Below are positions 40,927-53,200 of a DNA stretch of 64,000 bases, piece after piece (the stretch's first letter is position 1; each line of letters begins with the position of its first letter). The notes beneath the pieces are model-generated. The model had not been told where the DNA came from, made no database searches, and was given only the letters and a program-made list of their open reading frames with translations. Source of the stretch: Bryopsis sp. KO-2023 (taxonomy: Eukaryota > Chlorophyta > Ulvophyceae > Bryopsidales > Bryopsidaceae); assembly GCA_030272585.1 (NCBI GenBank), contig BSYQ01000004.1, forward strand, positions 1,798,001 to 1,862,000. Reading direction: 5' to 3'. Made by a program: the position numbers and the translations under genes.

Positions 40927-42165
40927 TGATGTTATGAGTGTGTGTAGGATTTCTTTTACCCATTTTTGTACTTTGAGGGGGTGAGGTTGCAGTGTTGTTT
41001 TTGGTCTTTCCAACAAATTTCACTTTACACTCTTTGGCGGGTGAGATTGGGTCCAGAGACTTTGGTGTTTTTTCCAGGGGCTCGGTTCTTGATTTTTTTT
41101 TTCCATTAATCAGGGAATATATATATATATATATACATATATTATTTTTTCTTTCTCTGTTCCCTTTCCCTTGAGATCGTGCGTTTGTTGGTGCACGTTC
41201 ACCAGCATAAACTCTAATGAACTTTGAGGGGTGCATGTCAGATGCATGGCATGCAAATATGTGATGCACCAACATGTCTCATCTCTCTCCCCCTCCAGGA
41301 AGGTTTTGCTAAAAAGCAAGGCCTAGAAAAGCTTCCTCCAACACGCCTCTTGTGTCAGGGTTTGTTTCTCTTTTGGATTGTGGAGGCAACCTTCGCATTA
41401 TAAAACTGGATTTTTTTTCTTTTTCTGTACAGTACCAAGGATTGCTGAAAACTCTTCCAACAGTGATCTCAGAAAAGGCAACGAACAAACAATATGCACC
41501 CTTCTTATCCTTGCCACTATCAGTACAGTTTTGATCCAATCACCACACAGGATACAAGCGCACAACACTGATGTCGTCGTTGGTCCAAAGATAAAAAGAT
41601 TTTGATTTCGGGAGCTGGTCAGAAAGTCATGATCGAGAAGGTGAGATTTGGGGGTGGCAAAGGCAAAAGCTTTTTTTGCTGGATGCTGCCGTCGGATTGA
41701 TGTAAACCAGGCACATCATGGTCTAAACAAAAAGACAAGAGCAAGACATACAAGCTCCTTCAAATGAGATTTATGAAGTAAATGGATTTACTGCCCACCT
41801 GTCACCAAGATAGGGTGGTGGGTGGGAAGATCTTGGTTACAGGAGATTAGTAGAGTACTATTTAAGAAGTACTCTGTGGTAGTTCACCATCCTTTTTTCC
41901 TGTGTTATGTCGTGGCCAATGGTTTGTTGCTGACTGGCTGGACACGAACATGTAACCCGGGTCTTAAGTTTGGGTATTAGGGGTACAGTTTTGTTTTGAT
42001 CAAAGGACTAAAAGAAGGTGCACAGGGCACCGTTTGGGAAGCACATCTGGAGGATTATGGCAAATTATTAAATAGGACGATATGTAATGTGATTTTAGTA
42101 TCTCAAGTGAAAGGTTTTTGGGAAGTAAACAAGATATATCCTCGGATATGGATTTGGTTACAGGG
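40927..42165. other. Duplicated non-coding segment and spacer
   Basis: 40930-41600 parallels 48010-48665 (3' flank, then TTTGGATTGTGGAGG and the sequence upstream of a protease exon), but here the protease exon itself is missing. 41115-41145 is a TA-rich microsatellite. 41600-42165 shows nothing I can name. Confidence 0.5.
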
Positions 42166-42441
42166 TGTGCAGTTCGGGTGGGAAGTCTTTTCGAGACCTG
42201 CTGCTGGGGTTTTGATGGGCCGTAGAGGCTCACACAACCACGATTGGACGATGGCCATCGTCTTAGGCCTGTTTGAATTTGGGTCCCTGCTAAGGTGCTG
42301 ACAGAAGAAACACGCGAACCATACACTTGCACACGCCGAACTGGACGGGGCACCAGTGGCGGCTCGAATTACCACAATTTTCGCGATCACAGCGTTTTTC
42401 TCACAAGATCGAACGCGGCGTGGAACCAGCTTCCTATAGCT
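42166..42441 (+). promoter_or_regulatory. Upstream region of copy H (type II)
   Basis: Closest to the block before copy D (TGTGCAGTTCGGGTGGGAAG; TGGACGATGGCCATCGTC). Confidence 0.45.
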
Positions 42442-45400
42442 ATGCTCACGTCCTTGATATGGGCGCTTTTATGCGTGTCGATGCACAGAGTTATGTGCCG
42501 TGATCCTTTAGGTGGGCCGGATGCCGTTGAATTTGGCGTTTTTCTCACCCACCCTGAGAAAAATCGAACTTGATTTATGACGCCAAGTCTGCTTTGATTT
42601 GCAGGGCACTCGTCTGTGGGCGATCGACAGGTGTGGAAAACGTCTCAGTACTCTATTTGGTTTTTAAAGACTTTTGTTAAAAAAGATTCATCTTTTTGTT
42701 GTTCTGTATGAGAATCAGGGCGGGGGAGTTTCAATCGCTCCTTCACTTCGGAAGCTGCTACAAGACGTGCCGCTCATTGCTGTGGGTACAAACAAAATCA
42801 GGCGATTCATTTGAATCATGCAGTGCTTATGGGGGGGGTTCTTACATGTGGGGCATTTGAGGATTGGTTGAAACTTTAGACAGAGAGAGAAAGTAACGAA
42901 CTGCCTTATTTGTGTTGGCTTGGGGAACAGTTTGCCTTGTTCTCCACGATGACGACTCCACATTGGCATATGCAGGGGGGTCAAGATGCTCCTAGAGGGC
43001 GGTTTCCTTACGCTTGCTCATTGAGAAATGCAGGCCCTAGACTTCATCGTTGTGGAGGCACCTTGATTGCCCCCGAGTGGGTGTTGACAGCAGCCCACTG
43101 TTTTGTTGGAGAAGACTCCCTGGAGACCACATTTCTTGTGTATGTGGGTGGCCTTGAAATAGATGATGATTCTGCAGAGGTACTCCATACTTGTGGGGGT
43201 GTACAATGAATTATGGGGAGAACAGGGCTGTTTGAATTTTTTTCTTGACGGAGTTGTACCGTTGACAAGTTCTGGTGGTTAGAATTCATACAGAAAGCAG
43301 CAAGAGGCTGTAGAGCCTGCAGCAATACTCAACTGAGGACATGAATGTATATGCAGGTCATATGGGCTGTGGAGGTCATCATCCATGGGAGCTACGCCAC
43401 CATTGGAGATGGATTTGATGTTGCCCTTGTGCGCCTCAAAGAGCCCTCCACCAAACAGCCCGCAATGCTGCCCCAAAGCAAGTACACTATTGGACCGGGT
43501 CAGTATTTAGTTACCGCAGGGTGGGGTAGGACCAGCCAGCGTGGACCAGTTTCCAAAGTTCTTCAGTTTGCAGACCAAGTGCAGTACGTCAGCAACAAAG
43601 ACTGCAAGCTAGGACGGTCTAATCTCAAAGACAACATGGTTTGTGCACATGCTGCCAAACAAGGAGCATGTGAGGGTAAGCAGTTGGAGTTGGAAAATAA
43701 TCAGAAATAAATGAGACATGTGTTTTTCTGGGATTTCTGTTGGAGCAGCTTTTGCTTTTAGGACTCGTGAATTGTTTTGAGTTGTTCCAGGCGATTCTGG
43801 AGGTCCTTTGCTGATATGTGACACCGAAGGGGGGGACAGCATCATTGATGGGAATCCAGACCTCGATCTGCTGGTTGGCATTGTATCTTTTGGCCCGGCC
43901 ACTTGTGATTCGACCAAAACCGATGTGTACACCAGAGTCAGCAGCTTTCGGCAATGGATAGATGAGAAAATGGGGAATGCTCCATCTGCAACCACCACTT
44001 CTTCGGAGAGCGTTGCTGTCCCCACTCCTGAAGCCACAACTCCTGAAGCCACAACTCCTTCAGGGAGCAGAGTTGCCCCAACTCCTGAAACCACCACTTT
44101 GTCGGTGAGCATGGTTGATTCAAGTTGTTGATATCTTTGGATACCCCTCGAGGGGGGCTTTGCTGGGGTGTCTTGCTACCGCTCTTTTGTTTTTGTTTTG
44201 TTTTGTAAGGGGTGATGAAATACCTGAAAAACAAGGGAAAGCAGCCGGCTGTTGCTCAAAAGGCGCCTTTTTCATTTTTTCCCAAGCTTTGCCAACCAGT
44301 CAGTCAGATAGACAGATGTTTTTTTATTGTCGTAGGGAGGAGAAGGCGCCACTTTGGGGAGATATCCTTATGTCTGTTCTTTGAGAGAACCTGGAAATCG
44401 GCAGCACATATGCGGTGGAGTGCTGATCGATAAGAAATGGGTTTTAACAGCGGCACATTGTGTATCGGGACCGAAGTCACTGGTTATCCCAATTGTGTAT
44501 ATTGGTGGCCTGGAGATCGATGATGAAGCTGAGGTAATTGTCGACAAGATAATGAAAAACATCATTGTTTAGTTTTAAGAGACACTCTTGAAAAGGATTG
44601 AGGGTGAATGAGGTGGTACAACACTGTTTTTGTATGGTTCAAAGAATGATGCTGAGTGTCTTAGTTGATCAATCAATTGAGGAACTGAGCCATGAATATA
44701 AGACATCAGGTCCTGCACGCCCCAGTTTCATTTTCCTGCTGACTGCTGGTGTTTTTCACCAGAGAGAATCTTTTTTTCAGCGAGTGAAGATTTACTGCTT
44801 CCAAGAATTGATATTCATGACAGGTCAAGATTTCACATACATTGAAATCTACTTTGCACACCAACATACCAAAAATAAGTGGCTTGGAGAAGCTAAGCTA
44901 GCCTAACCTGTTGAACGTGCAGGCAATTCGGGCCGTGCGCGTGATTGTGCATGATAGATGGAAGGGAAATAACCACGATGGATACAACATCGCCCTGGTT
45001 GAGCTGGAAAATGAATCCACTGGAAAACCACTGAGTATGGTGGCGGCTGGTCAGCTCATGAAAGTGGGCCAGTTTCTGGCTGCACTTGGGTGGGGAAGAA
45101 CCTCTGCCTTTGGGCCACTGAGCTCGACTTTGCGGGTCAGGAACCTGGAGTTTATTCCCTTTACCAACTGCCAGAGTGCATGGTCACAACTCAAGGAAGA
45201 CATGATGTGCGCTCATTCCTTTACGGAAGCGGTATGTAACGGTATGTAACGGTAAGGGTGTTTCATACCCTGGTGACTAGTTTGAACTCTGACCTGGAGT
45301 TTTTGATTGTCCTCTCTTTTGTGTTCTTTTTCTCAAAGAAATTAGACCAAGATGGATAAGAATTAATATCTAAAACTGATTCAGGTGATTCGGGAAGCCC

Positions 45401-45845
45401 TTTAGTACTGCTTGATGCAAGTGGAAACCAGCAATTCGACACGCTGGTGGGCATTGTGTCGTTTGGACCTCAGGATTGTGGAGGATCGTCTGAGGGCAAA
45501 TTCAAGCCTAGTGTGTATTCCAGTGTTGGCTTTTTCCGTACCTGGATTGATGAAACAATGGTAGGTCGCTATAAATAGTGTTCAGGTGTAACTGATTAGG
45601 GGGGGTGGTTACAATGACAGTTTCAATGAAATGGAATCGAAGAGAGAGAGATTCAGACTGGGTTTGTACAACTGAATTCTGATCTTAAAGTCAACAAATT
45701 TGTTGCAAGTAAATGTCCATCAGGAAAAATTTCGACATCAAATGATTGACAACCGTGGGCTGGTTCCAAGCATATCTTGATTGTTTCTCAACTTGTGGAA
45801 TACCGCAGACAGGGGCGTGACTCCAGATGCTCGTGCCTACACTGA
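42442..45845 (+). CDS. Copy H: secreted protein with two S1 domains, the second lacking the catalytic Asp
   Basis: Ten exons: 42442-42511, 42605-42630, 42719-42781, 42976-43179, 43357-43675, 43791-44104, 44336-44533, 44923-45241, 45385-45560, 45813-45845; about 573 residues. Signal peptide [14 protein letters not shown]. Domain 1 is intact ([19 protein letters not shown], Gly at 189); its propeptide has lost the usual Arg codon (DVPLIAGGQ). Domain 2 keeps His (TAAHC) but has Asn for Asp (YNIALVEL) and GDSGSP at the Ser, so it should have little or no activity. Compared with copy C, the last linker exon is one base shorter, giving a TGA at 45843 before the ankyrin-like tail, which survives only as a relic at 46211. 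The donor at 45242 lies inside a 10-base tandem duplication. Confidence 0.78.
45231..45250 (+). repeat. 10-bp tandem duplication at a splice donor of copy H
   Basis: GGTATGTAAC occurs twice in a row. Splicing at the first repeat boundary (after 45241) keeps frame; using the later GTAAGG would put a TAA in frame. Confidence 0.85.
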
Positions 45846-46210
45846 ACAATCATGGTAAGAATAGCGCTTTCGACACTCGAAAGTTGTATCTGTGTTGAAA
45901 AACTATCGAACTTCACAGTGTGCATGTGAAACAGCCGCAGCAAGGCGATGTCCCATAGTTGACTTTCCTGCAGCTCCGTTCAAAACTCTGAATTCCAGGA
46001 GTTTAGAAGTCGTGCAGGCAATGGGACACTGGAGACTTTCTGTTAGAAAAAAATCGTCTGGGGTAGCTGCAACCGCTTCCCCAAAACGAAAATATGAGGG
46101 CTCACCCGCACACACGGAGGTCACAACCGACTGGAGGTGCTCAGATGTGAGGTAACCATTGGACAGAGTTCAGCCCAAACGATCATTTTTTCTTCTGGTT
46201 TTTTTGCCAG

Positions 46211-46376
46211 AACAGGGTCCAGCCTTCGCATTTGCTTTCTGGCGGCTGCGACCGAGGGCGACCTCGCGGCGGTGGAAAGCGATATTGACAGCGGCGTAGA
46301 CATTGAAAAAAAGGAGGGTCGTGCACAGCGACACAGGGGAAAAAAAGTTCAGTTTCATGTTTTTTTTGTGTATTGA
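46211..46376 (+). pseudogene. Relic of the ankyrin-like tail exon of copy H
   Basis: Homologous to the last exon of copy C (CAGGGTCCAGCCT, then ATEGDLAAVESDIDSGVDI) but one base is missing after its start, so the C-type reading frame fails. It lies after the premature stop at 45843. Confidence 0.7.
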
Positions 46377-47117
46377 GTTTGGGAGCGAGGGGTGTTTGAT
46401 TTCATCATTTTTGCGATAGTGGACGCAGCGGTGCTTCCTGGGCAATCCCAGATTTCGATCAACATCAGCGAACAAGGTTTACGAGACGGGTGGGAGGGGG
46501 GGGGGAGTTGCACATTTTCTTGTATTTTGTTCGAGCGAGAGAAGGTCACCAACGTTATTGTAGCTTGTTCTGAGTTGAAAGTGTGAGTTCAAACATATGA
46601 GATCAATATAGGCATATGCCTGATGCATGATAATATATTACCACAGGTCGCAGCCCGAAGTATTGACACCAAGCTACCCTGAGGGTGGCGCAACACCCCT
46701 TGAGATTATGGAAAGAGGATTCACTGACACAAGCAGGGATCCAACCTCATTTTGATTACGACGATTTGAATCACCAGTTGGACAAAGTGAAATTGTCATC
46801 TGCAAAAGCTTAGTGTTTCCCACAACACCACTCATTTGAGCTATCCCTGGTGGAAGAAACACTGCGAAACCCTTGAACAGAAAATTTTCTCTTCAGAGAG
46901 GCCTCCCTAGGGAGGTACCCAAAACCAACTCACCCGTAGAACTCCAACACAAGGAAACAACACAAGAAACAAGGAGTTACGACTTACCCCTCCAACACTG
47001 CAGCCTTGAGAGCGGAGATCCAGGTGCAGTAGGGGAGGGAGGTGCCCGGCACTTCACTGAACACCGTTGGTCAGTGAAGTGCGCGACAGAGGACGGAATT
47101 TTCCCAGTGGGTAATCA
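46377..47117. other. 3' flank of copy H
   Basis: Duplicate of the region after copy C (23.9-24.6 kb). No gene supported. Confidence 0.4.
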
Positions 47118-47420
47118 AACAATACATAGTGTGAGACGAATGCGCTGTGGATGGTAGGGGTACGAAACGCATCAAAACACAGTCACCACCCGAAGCTTGG
47201 CAGCGTTCAACACGTTCATACCGTGAAAGTGACGTTTCAGAGATCTTGGAGTTTTAAAGCAAGATTCATATCAAATTGATTTCCATAAATATCGTGGAAA
47301 AACAATTCTGACCGGGTCGGTAGGGTGGATCGTCGCGACTAGAATTACGATTCGGCGGGGGTACGAATCCCCACTATCCACATTTTTGATTTTCCCCAAT
47401 CCACCTCCTGAACCCATCAC
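47118..47420. repeat. Dispersed repeat, copy 3, with tRNA-like 3' part
   Basis: About 300 bases parallel to 40190-40470. The tRNA-like part (about 47327-47390) includes GACTAGAATTACGATTCGG and GGGGGTACGAATCCCC. Internal promoter elements would fit a SINE. Confidence 0.5.
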
Positions 47421-47439
47421 TTCTCTGGAGAGCACAGCT

Positions 47440-48011
47440 TCGAAAAAGTGAAGGTAGTAGCCTTTTCAACAATTTTTTTTGTGCATGCATGAAAATAAAA
47501 ACCTTGGTTCATGGTAGAACAACCAGGTGTGATTTGAAGGGGCTGCTTTCAAAGGGAGCTGATGGAAATTGTTGAAAAACTAATTGAAGCAGGTGTTTTC
47601 AGGTTTTTTCCACTGATTCTGTACAGAATCACCCGTAGTGTCTTTGGGAATTGTTTTCTGACCGTGCCTAGTCAGAACGAAATTAACTCGAACGCCATCC
47701 ACTCTTTTTCATCCTCATTGCAACTCTGGCCAGAGTTCATTCGATTCTTTTTGGACAATGGAGCTAAAATAGATACCCAAGATGGGAATGGGGAAACCCC
47801 AGTGTTCTGGGAAGCCTATGATGGGAGTAGCGAGGCCATTGATGGGGTTTTTTTTAAAATGCCGGGGCTGATCTCAGTATGGGGATACGGTCCAAGACGA
47901 ATTCTGTGGGTGCTTGGTATTTGGAAGGGTGTTGGGGAAAAAGTTTTGTGGGGCAGGGACATACAGAGACGGAGAGACAGAACGCCTCAAGGAAGTCTTG
48001 AGAGGTTGATG
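47440..48011 (+). pseudogene. Copy I, ankyrin fragments
   Basis: Pieces of three ankyrin exons: 47448-47458 (end of the first exon, AAAGTGAAG), 47540-47593 (MEIVEKLIEAG), and 47730-48011 (FIRFFLDNGAKIDTQDGNGE). The last has a frameshift near 47850 and a 12-base deletion relative to 40780-40800. Its C-terminal CGC...FCG segment is open but lacks the second Cys pair. Non-functional. Confidence 0.75.
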
Positions 48012-48659
48012 TTATGAGTGTGTGTAGGATTTCTTTTATCCATTTTTGTACTTTGAGGAATTGCAGTGCTGTTTCTGGTTTTTCCAACAAATTTCACATT
48101 ACTTTTCGCCAAGTGGGCGGGTGATTGGGTCCAGAGATTTTGGTTATTTTTTGGGGGCTCTGATGGAGGTTCTTGACTTTTTTTTTCATTAATCAGAGCA
48201 AAATGCCTTTTACCAATAAAACACTGCAGGGTATCCCTTGTTCTTGAGATCGTACGTTTCTTGCTGCACGTTCACTAGCATAAACACACACCAATGAACT
48301 TTTGTTGGGTGCATGTCAGATGCATGTCATGCATATATATGATGCATACATGCTGCATGTAGTGTAAATGTAAATATTGGCGCATGTCACATGCACCAAC
48401 ATGTCTCATCGCCCTCACCCTTTGGAAAGGCTCTGCTAAAAAGCAAGGCACCTAGAAACGTTTCCTACAACACGCCTCCTGTGTTTCTCTTTTGGATTGT
48501 GGAGGGAACCTTCGTTACAAGGCTGGAATGTTCGGTTTTTTCTGTACAGTAGAAAGGATTGCTGAAAACTCTTACAACAGTGATCTCATAAAAGGCAAAA
48601 AACAAACAATCTGCACCCTCCGTATCGTTGCCACTATCCTTACAGTTTTAAAACTAATC

Positions 48660-49494
48660 AAATTTTGGTCGGTCACCCTGCGCCTGAAGGTAGGCACTCG
48701 GGAGCACGGCTGTGGTGGGACCTTGGTTGGTAAAAAGTGGGTTTTGACGGCGGCTCATTGCGTTTCTGGACCAGAATCCATTGGTGCTACTCCGATCGAC
48801 GATCGTGTATGTGGGGGCGCATGGATAGATGATGAAGCCGGTGCTGAGGTAGTTTCGTCAGTTTGGCGCAATAATGTATCATATTAGGGAATATGGGGAA
48901 TTGTATTGGTTTGGGCTGAGGATTGGTCTCTTTTGGGAGATGAAGAGTGCATTTCCAAGCATTTGAATATCATTTTTGGCACAGCAGACAATGTGAATTT
49001 TTCGAGGCTTGATCCCGACGTTCAAAAATGATATCGAATACTGTGGTGGTTTATGATCTAGTGGCAATCCTTTTCGAAAACAAGCAGACTGATTTGGATT
49101 TCAGGCGATACCCTCAGTGAAAGTCTTCGCACATAAAAGCTGGACAGAAAAAAAAGATGATGGTAACGGTATTGCATTGTTGTTGCTGGAAAGAGAGTCC
49201 ACCAAAACGCTAATCAGGCTGCCGGATTCGTCCAAGCAACTCGGGACGTCCTTGTCGACAAGTCAAATAGTGACGGCGGTGGGTTGGGGCAAAATTTCGG
49301 ACGATGGGCCTCTCCCAAACATCCTCCAAGTGGCTGATAGGCTTGAGTATGTAAAAAACACAAACTGCTTGAACGTCTGGAGCCAAATTCAAGACAACAT
49401 GCTGTGTCTGTACTTATTCCAATCACCCAACAAGTCACCATCCGAAAAAAAAGGAGAAAAGAAAACGCAACCAAAACTGGTCTTTCTCAAATAA
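48660..49494 (+). pseudogene. Copy I, S1 protease fragment without Asp and Ser
   Basis: His exon about 48660-48848 ([17 protein letters not shown], donor after GCTGAG) and Asp exon from 49106 (VTAVGWGKISDDGPLPNILQ). The Asp position reads Gly (GNGIALLLL). The reading frame runs to a stop at 49494 through a Lys-rich end with no splice donor at the family's usual place. No GDSGG exon follows; the next sequence is the candidate solo LTR. Likely a dead fragment, its 3' part possibly removed or interrupted by the LTR event. Confidence 0.72.
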
Positions 49495-49543
49495 CATTCA
49501 GATCACCACTCCATGTAAGCACAGGCTTGTGAACGATGGGTAG

Positions 49544-50242
49544 TGTAACGTTCGGAGGGAAACTTCGTTCTGACAATCAAAAGGCCTCCGTTAAGTAAGT
49601 GGTAGGAACTTCGGCGTGTCCTGGAGCTCAGTCATTATGAGCCCCGTTCCGAACTCACAGTGAACCTCACCCCCACGTATCCTCCAACAAAAGTGAAGGA
49701 CTCTTCACCTTGATAGGTCCGAAGTCGAGGACCCAATTCCTTGTGTGTATGTCTTCCACGAATTCAATTCAGTGCCGACCGACCGTCGGTCAGACCTCCA
49801 CTATCCTCACAAGGTTCATGAGGAACAATAACCACACACGCGATCTCACAGAAACAAACACAAAGTTCTGAGGTACTGACACAGATTTCCAAACTTTTTA
49901 AGCACTCAAACCTAGAGGCCCTGGCATGCATGTACCCTTCCTCCCTAAGTTAACAGTCTGAACCAGCCCTCAAGCAGCTCCTATTCGCCCCATGTCGCCA
50001 CTCCTGCGCCCTCCCTCATGCGACAGCGACGTTCTCGGGGAGCATGCACCTACATGCTGCGTGTGTCGTCCCCTGCTGTGACTGATTGCGTTCGCCCAGC
50101 ATGCGCTACTAAAAGAGTAACCGTGAACGTTCCAGACTCGATAAAACAACAGCGCTGTGTGCTCAACCTATAGTCCCGTTTCGACCCCTGGCGAACACGT
50201 TTAACGCACGCAAGTAAAATTTCTGTGGCGGTTTGCGTTACA
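49544..50242. mobile_element. Probable solo LTR (about 699 bp)
   Basis: Begins TGTAACGTTCGG and ends GGTTTGCGTTACA, i.e. TG...CA with a 7-base inverted end (TGTAACG/CGTTACA). Base composition is distinct from both flanks. A GATAAAAC stretch followed by GTGTGCTCAACC near the right end looks like an LTR R/U5 region. No 5-bp target duplication is evident (GGTAG versus CTGAG) and no internal retroelement genes are present. It ends 57 bases before the start codon of the ATPase gene. Confidence 0.55.
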
Positions 50243-50299
50243 CTGAGGGCGGCGACGTAGCTTACACGGTGTTATTCTGGTTCAGTTGAATCAGCCGTG

Positions 50300-53200
50300 A
50301 TGCAGTTGAATTTGCGTGCCAAACCAAAAACCTCCTTCCATTCCAAAGCCGTAACGTTCGCAGATCAAGCGAATCAAAAGGACGTTAGAACTCTTGTCGA
50401 GGTGAGTCCACCAGCGACGGTGGAAGGAGAGGTCAAAAATGATGATTCAATATACCCTGTGTGCGGACAGTGGATGAATGTGTCGTGTCAGTCATGGAAA
50501 TGATCAGATGCTCGTTTCCTGCAGACCCTCCCTCAGCAGCTTGGTGCACCCTTGCTGAATCATCCAGAGATAGGCAATCTTGTGGAGGTAAAATATCTTC
50601 TTGTCAAAAGAATGAAATTCACCATGGCACCTGACAAATTCATAACCCTGGAGAGACTTTTTCTTCTTCTTCTCTTTTCTGGAATGCACATCACAAAATT
50701 ACCCCCATGGTTTCAACAAACAGTGCATATTCTTCTCATTGAATTCATTGGTCGTTTTCACTGCTTGACAAGTGTGTGTCATGACTAATAGATTGTGCTG
50801 GACCTCGGCCGAAAGCCTCAAGCCAACTTTGGAAAGCATGAAGACCAAATCAGATCAACAGTGGTAAGAAGAGAACGGGCAGTTTGGCTAATTGGTTTGC
50901 TTGTATTTTTCAAACCACTTTTGTTGTCGACCTGAATTCTGAGTATGACATAGAGGGTGTCAGAGAAACTGGCACTTGGGGTGGTCGAGATAAAAGGGTT
51001 ATCGAATCAAGGAACGAACATCTTTTAACATGATCTGAAGCTGACTGGTCTGAATCACCCAGAATGGGTGCGCATGAATATCACAGCCACAACACATTTT
51101 CAAATATGTTCATTCCCCCTGATTTCACAGCACCTCTGCTTCTGCTGATTTGGACCAGGTAAGTGACAAGGATTTGCAGCTTGTGGTGTCACGAGTGGAT
51201 CAGTTTGGGGAGGACAACCAAGCTGGAATCGACGGCACTCTGCACAGAGTGAGTTGCATCAGGAGCCGGAGGGGCACTGTGATAGGATTGACTCTAAAAG
51301 TTGGGAAAGCGGTGAAAGGCTCTGCAACAATCTTGACTGACATCCTCAAAGGTGAATCCTTGGAGTTTGAGAAGGGAGGGGGGGGTTCGGGGAGGGTGCA
51401 CAGGGTTGGGGTGATTTTCTCACAGTTTTGACCTGGATTTCACGTGGTGTTGAACAGAGGGAAAATCGGTGCTGTTTCTGGGTGCTCCGGGAATTGGGAA
51501 GACTACGGCGGCTCGAGATGTGGCCAGAGTGATGAGCAAGGAGTTGAAGAAAAGAGTGGTGATTGTGGATTCATCGAACCAAATCGGGGGCTATGGGAAC
51601 ATCCCTCACCCTTCCATTGGAGGGGCCAGACGCATGCAGGTTTCCAACATCGACAAGCAACACACTGTCATGGTGAGCCATTCAATCGAGTCCACTTCAA
51701 CTCATAAATGATTCTGTTGGATATCCGCACAAGGGATGATTGAATGGGTGGTGCAACTGTGCAGATGGAGGCGATGCAGAACCATAGGCCAGAAGTGGTG
51801 ATTGTTGATGAAGTGGGTCGATCAGAAGAGGTGGATGCATGTCGCTCGATCAGGAAGAAAGGTGTTCAAATCATCGCCACGACGCATGCACTCAGGTTGG
51901 AAAATCTTGTCAAAGATCCTGAGCTGGTGGCATTTCTTGGCACCAGTCAAATCACCACCGATGGTGATGTGACAGCCAGCAAGTGGGCTGAGGGCTCGGA
52001 CTCCTCGAAGAAGAGGGTAAGGGTTTTGTGGAACTTCAGACCTTGTTTTGAATTGAAAGCATCTTTTGGAAGGAAAGAATCAAGCATTGCTACCGATTTG
52101 ACAGGGGTTTTTTTCATCACAGAATGAAGGAGGACAGTGTGCACCCGCATTTGATGTTTTGGTGGAGATGAGAAGCCGTGACGAATGGTTCATTCATGAT
52201 GCAGAGATGAGTGTGGATCAAATCATGAACGGTCAGCAAGTGGGAGTTCAGGTAGGACCATGAGTGTTGAGCTGTAAATCGAGCGCTCCAGGAATATGAT
52301 ATCATTTCTCTATCAAAAAAGAAAGTCAAGAACCCACCCATCAAGGATACATATCTTTCTGGAGGAAAACCCAGAAATACATAAGCCCTTCAAATTTAAT
52401 ATTTGAAGATATATTGGCAAGCCGATCATGTTGTGTTGGTTTCCTTTTTTGGGGGGGGGAGAGTTGTCTTGGATTCTAAAAATAGAGTGTTGATCCCAGG
52501 TTCGATCGCGACATTCTGTGACTGGTGCAATTCAAGAACGAGCGATGACATACAGGCCCTCCATTGCCCCAGCTGGACCATCAAAAAAACCAACGCAAAA
52601 AGGTGCCGATTCAGTTAATGATGCAGCCAAGAATGCACCCCGAAACATACTAGTGTTCATCAACGAGCACAGCCAGTATTTCAAAGCAGCTGTGGTGGCA
52701 CATGTATCAAAAAGACTCCAGGAGGAGGGATACTTTGACGAAGCCGAAGTGGGCACCGAAGCTTTGCACAACAGAATCATGAAAATCACCAGAAAGAAAA
52801 TGAGGTCGATCCTGTTGAAAATGACTCAGCTCGAGGATATTCCCAACCTGGAATCAAACTATGTTTTGCTGAATGGAGGGCTGGAGTTGTGGCTGAGACG
52901 TGTGGTCGATGTGCATGGGCTGAGTCTCACTCAGAATCAATATGAATGTGCATCCCAGCTCTTGGCTTCCCACGCTGCTCAATATTTGGAGCAATACATC
53001 TCTGATCTGCAACCATCCTCGGACGAATACGAGGATTGTGAGGAGTACGAGGAATATGGGGGGGACTCCGAGGAATACGAGGAATACAGGGAATACACGC
53101 CATATGAGCCGAAGCAATATGAGGAATCCAAGCAATATGAGAAACCCAAGCAATTTAAGAGCCCCAAGGAAGATGATCCTATTCCCCATCCGGTGCACGA

